From positions 1 to 6,918 of the forward strand of contig JAHDIA010000336.1 in assembly GCA_020631035.1 (NCBI GenBank): 6,918 bases of DNA, read 5' to 3'. Every line of letters starts with the position of its first letter. The first letter of the stretch is position 1. Below, piece after piece: positions 5,719-6,918 of the stretch. The notes beneath the pieces are model-generated. The model had not been told where the DNA came from and searched no databases. It saw only the letters and a program-made list of their open reading frames with translations. This DNA is from Chitinophagales bacterium. GTDB taxonomy: Bacteria; Bacteroidota; Bacteroidia; Chitinophagales; UBA2359. A program made the position numbers and the translations under genes.

Positions 5719-6783
5719 TTGCTTTGGTATTTATGGATTCGTGCTGATTATGACCACCCCCATTCCCAGTATTACAAATATAAACAATTTTATTCCAAGA
5801 TTTTAAAGGAATTGCAATCGGCTGGTTCTTCGGGCGAATACTACACCCCTAGAGCCGTCACTCAATTTATGGTAGACATTGTCAATCCGCAATTGGGCGA
5901 AAAAATACTCGATCCCGCTTGTGGAACGGGCGGCTTTTTAACCTGTAGCATCGACCATTTAAAACAACAAGTCAAAACACCCAAGCAAAGAGCCAAATTG
6001 CAAACCGCCATCAAAGGCATAGAGAAAAAACCTCTGCCTCACTTGCTCTGTACCACCAATTTAATGTTGAATGGTTTTGATGTACCAGCCGTTCAACGAG
6101 ACAATTATTTGAGCAAACCCTATGGCGATTGGCTTGCCAAAGATAGGGTAGATGTGATACTGACCAATCCGCCCTTTGGTGGAGTGGAGGAGGACGGAAC
6201 CGAAACCAATTTTCCACAAAAGTTTAGAACCAAAGAAACCGCCGATTTGTTTTTGGCACTCATCATTCGCTTGCTCAAAACAGGCGGACGGGCGGCACTC
6301 GTATTGCCCGATGGAACCCTCTTTGGAGAAGGCGTCAAAACCAGGCTCAAAGAAGAATTGCTCAACAAATGCAATTTGCATACCATCGTACGTTTACCCA
6401 ATGGTGTGTTCAGTCCCTACACCAGTATCAAAACCAATTTGTTGTTTTTTGACAAGGGAACACCCACCAAAGAAATTTGGTACTATGAACATCTCTATCC
6501 GCCTGGAGTCAAAAGTTACAACAAAAGCAAACCCATTCACATCAAAGAATTTGAGGCAGAGAAAAAATGGTGGAACAACAGAAGTGAAAACCGCTACGCT
6601 TGGAAAGTAGAACGTGCCGAGATCGAAAAACGGAACTACAATTTGGACATCAAAAATCCCTTTGTGGAGGCAGATACCCTCGCCAGCCCCAAAGAATTGT
6701 TAAAGCAATTCAAGGACAGCGAAAAACAAATAGCCAAGATACAAGATAAAATCATCAAGCTATTGTCCAAAGCCCTCAAGTAA
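5719..6783 (+). pseudogene. hsdM: type I restriction-modification methyltransferase subunit M, 5'-truncated
   Basis: HsdM is the N6-adenine methyltransferase subunit of type I restriction-modification; it works with HsdS, and with HsdR for cleavage. The 354-residue frame starts at TTG 5719 with no credible start codon. Family similarity begins only around residue 22 (FYSKILKELQSAG), so the N-terminal helical domain of roughly 130-150 residues is missing (full proteins are about 500). The catalytic core is intact: GEYYTPRAV (39-47), SAM motif DPACGTGGFL (65-74), KKPLPHLLC (103-111) and catalytic NPPFGG (150-155). Further on are ETADLF (173-178), 'RAALVLPDG' (191-199), 'YTSIKTNLLFFD' (234-245), YNLDIKNP, and a heptad-like C-terminal helix (about 325-354) that in relatives contacts HsdS. 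No internal stop or frameshift. The 5' end abuts the head-to-head RAYT remnant. Activity without the N-terminal domain is unlikely. No hsdR, and at most a trace of hsdS, is in the window. Confidence 0.85.
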
Positions 6784-6918
6784 GAAGCTGTCCCTTCGAG
6801 CGCAGCCGAGAAGACTATGACATGGGAAGTTACCAAACGATCAACTAAAAAAAGAAGCTGTCTCTTCGAGCGCAGCCGAGAAGACTATGACATGGGAAGT
6901 TACCAAACGATCAACTAA
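6782..6918 (+). repeat. two-copy tandem repeat, 70-bp period, after hsdM
   Basis: A 67-bp unit occurs at 6782-6848 and 6852-6918, joined by AAA, and the copies differ at one position (C6793 versus T6863). The first copy begins with the last two bases of the hsdM stop codon. Each contains CTTCGAGCGCAGCCGAGAAG, whose CTTC/GAAG ends can pair and which resembles dispersed intergenic repeats common in Bacteroidota. Each also contains an ATG reading MTWEVTKRST; from the first copy (6817) this frame runs 33 codons, through the second copy, and ends at the last three bases of the window. MTWEV is a plausible beginning for an HsdS subunit, normally encoded just after hsdM, but nothing further of hsdS is visible. 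The second copy ends exactly at the window edge, so the array may continue. Confidence 0.85.

Noticed and set aside
6011..6610. Several long open frames antisense or offset within hsdM
   Set aside because: Shadows of the coding frame; the hsdM frame has all family motifs and the others have none.
6782..6918. CRISPR array
   Set aside because: Only two near-identical 67-bp units joined by AAA; there are no variable spacers and no cas genes.
6817..6918. Independent small gene of 33 codons
   Set aside because: Most of it is the second copy of a tandem repeat and it ends at the window edge; it is kept only as a possible hsdS start in the findings.

Overview
The window reads as a low-GC Bacteroidota chromosome segment, most likely from the Saprospiraceae or a close relative. 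Three things point there. The signal peptide of the large secreted protein ends in 'NAQ'. Two lipoproteins have Bacteroidota-style lipoboxes and no clear Shine-Dalgarno sites. The secreted esterase carries a Cys-rich 'CDDGDVCTTNDVFDANCNC' linker followed by a C-terminal module that I associate with large secreted proteins of that family. The taxonomic call is inference; no rRNA or marker gene is present.

Layout. 1-348: no supportable gene, one short perfect palindrome. 349-1138 (-): a metallo-beta-lactamase-fold hydrolase with all expected metal ligands, split by a one-base frameshift near 760. 1139-1581: a gene-free stretch between divergent genes. It holds a folded element (about 1208-1280) with a REP-type hairpin at its tip, and a long inverted repeat (1523-1564) just before the next start codon. 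1582-3435 (+): a secreted alpha/beta-hydrolase (esterase-like) with a C-terminal module containing two dockerin-like calcium-loop repeats. 3480-4808 (-) and 4875-5462 (-): a probably surface-exposed lipoprotein of unknown function, preceded in the same direction by a thioredoxin-fold lipoprotein that resembles the C-terminal domain of DsbD; the two probably form an operon.

5468-5704 (-): the C-terminal part of a REP-associated tyrosine transposase (RAYT), lacking its HUH half. 5719-6783 (+): a type I restriction-modification methyltransferase subunit (HsdM) with an intact catalytic core but no N-terminal domain. The two truncated genes meet head to head at about 5705-5790, which looks like a rearrangement or decay junction. 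6782-6918: two copies of a 67-bp repeat at 70-bp spacing, starting at the hsdM stop codon. Each copy carries an ATG reading MTWEVTK, where an hsdS start would be expected.

Taken together this is an accessory, eroding region: one frameshifted and two truncated genes, REP-like hairpins alongside a RAYT remnant, a possible MITE-like hairpin and a tandem duplication, around three intact genes for exported proteins. I see no complete novel defence or mobile system. The items most worth following up are the nested structured element at 1208-1280, the RAYT/hsdM junction with its downstream tandem repeat, and the thioredoxin-lipoprotein pair.
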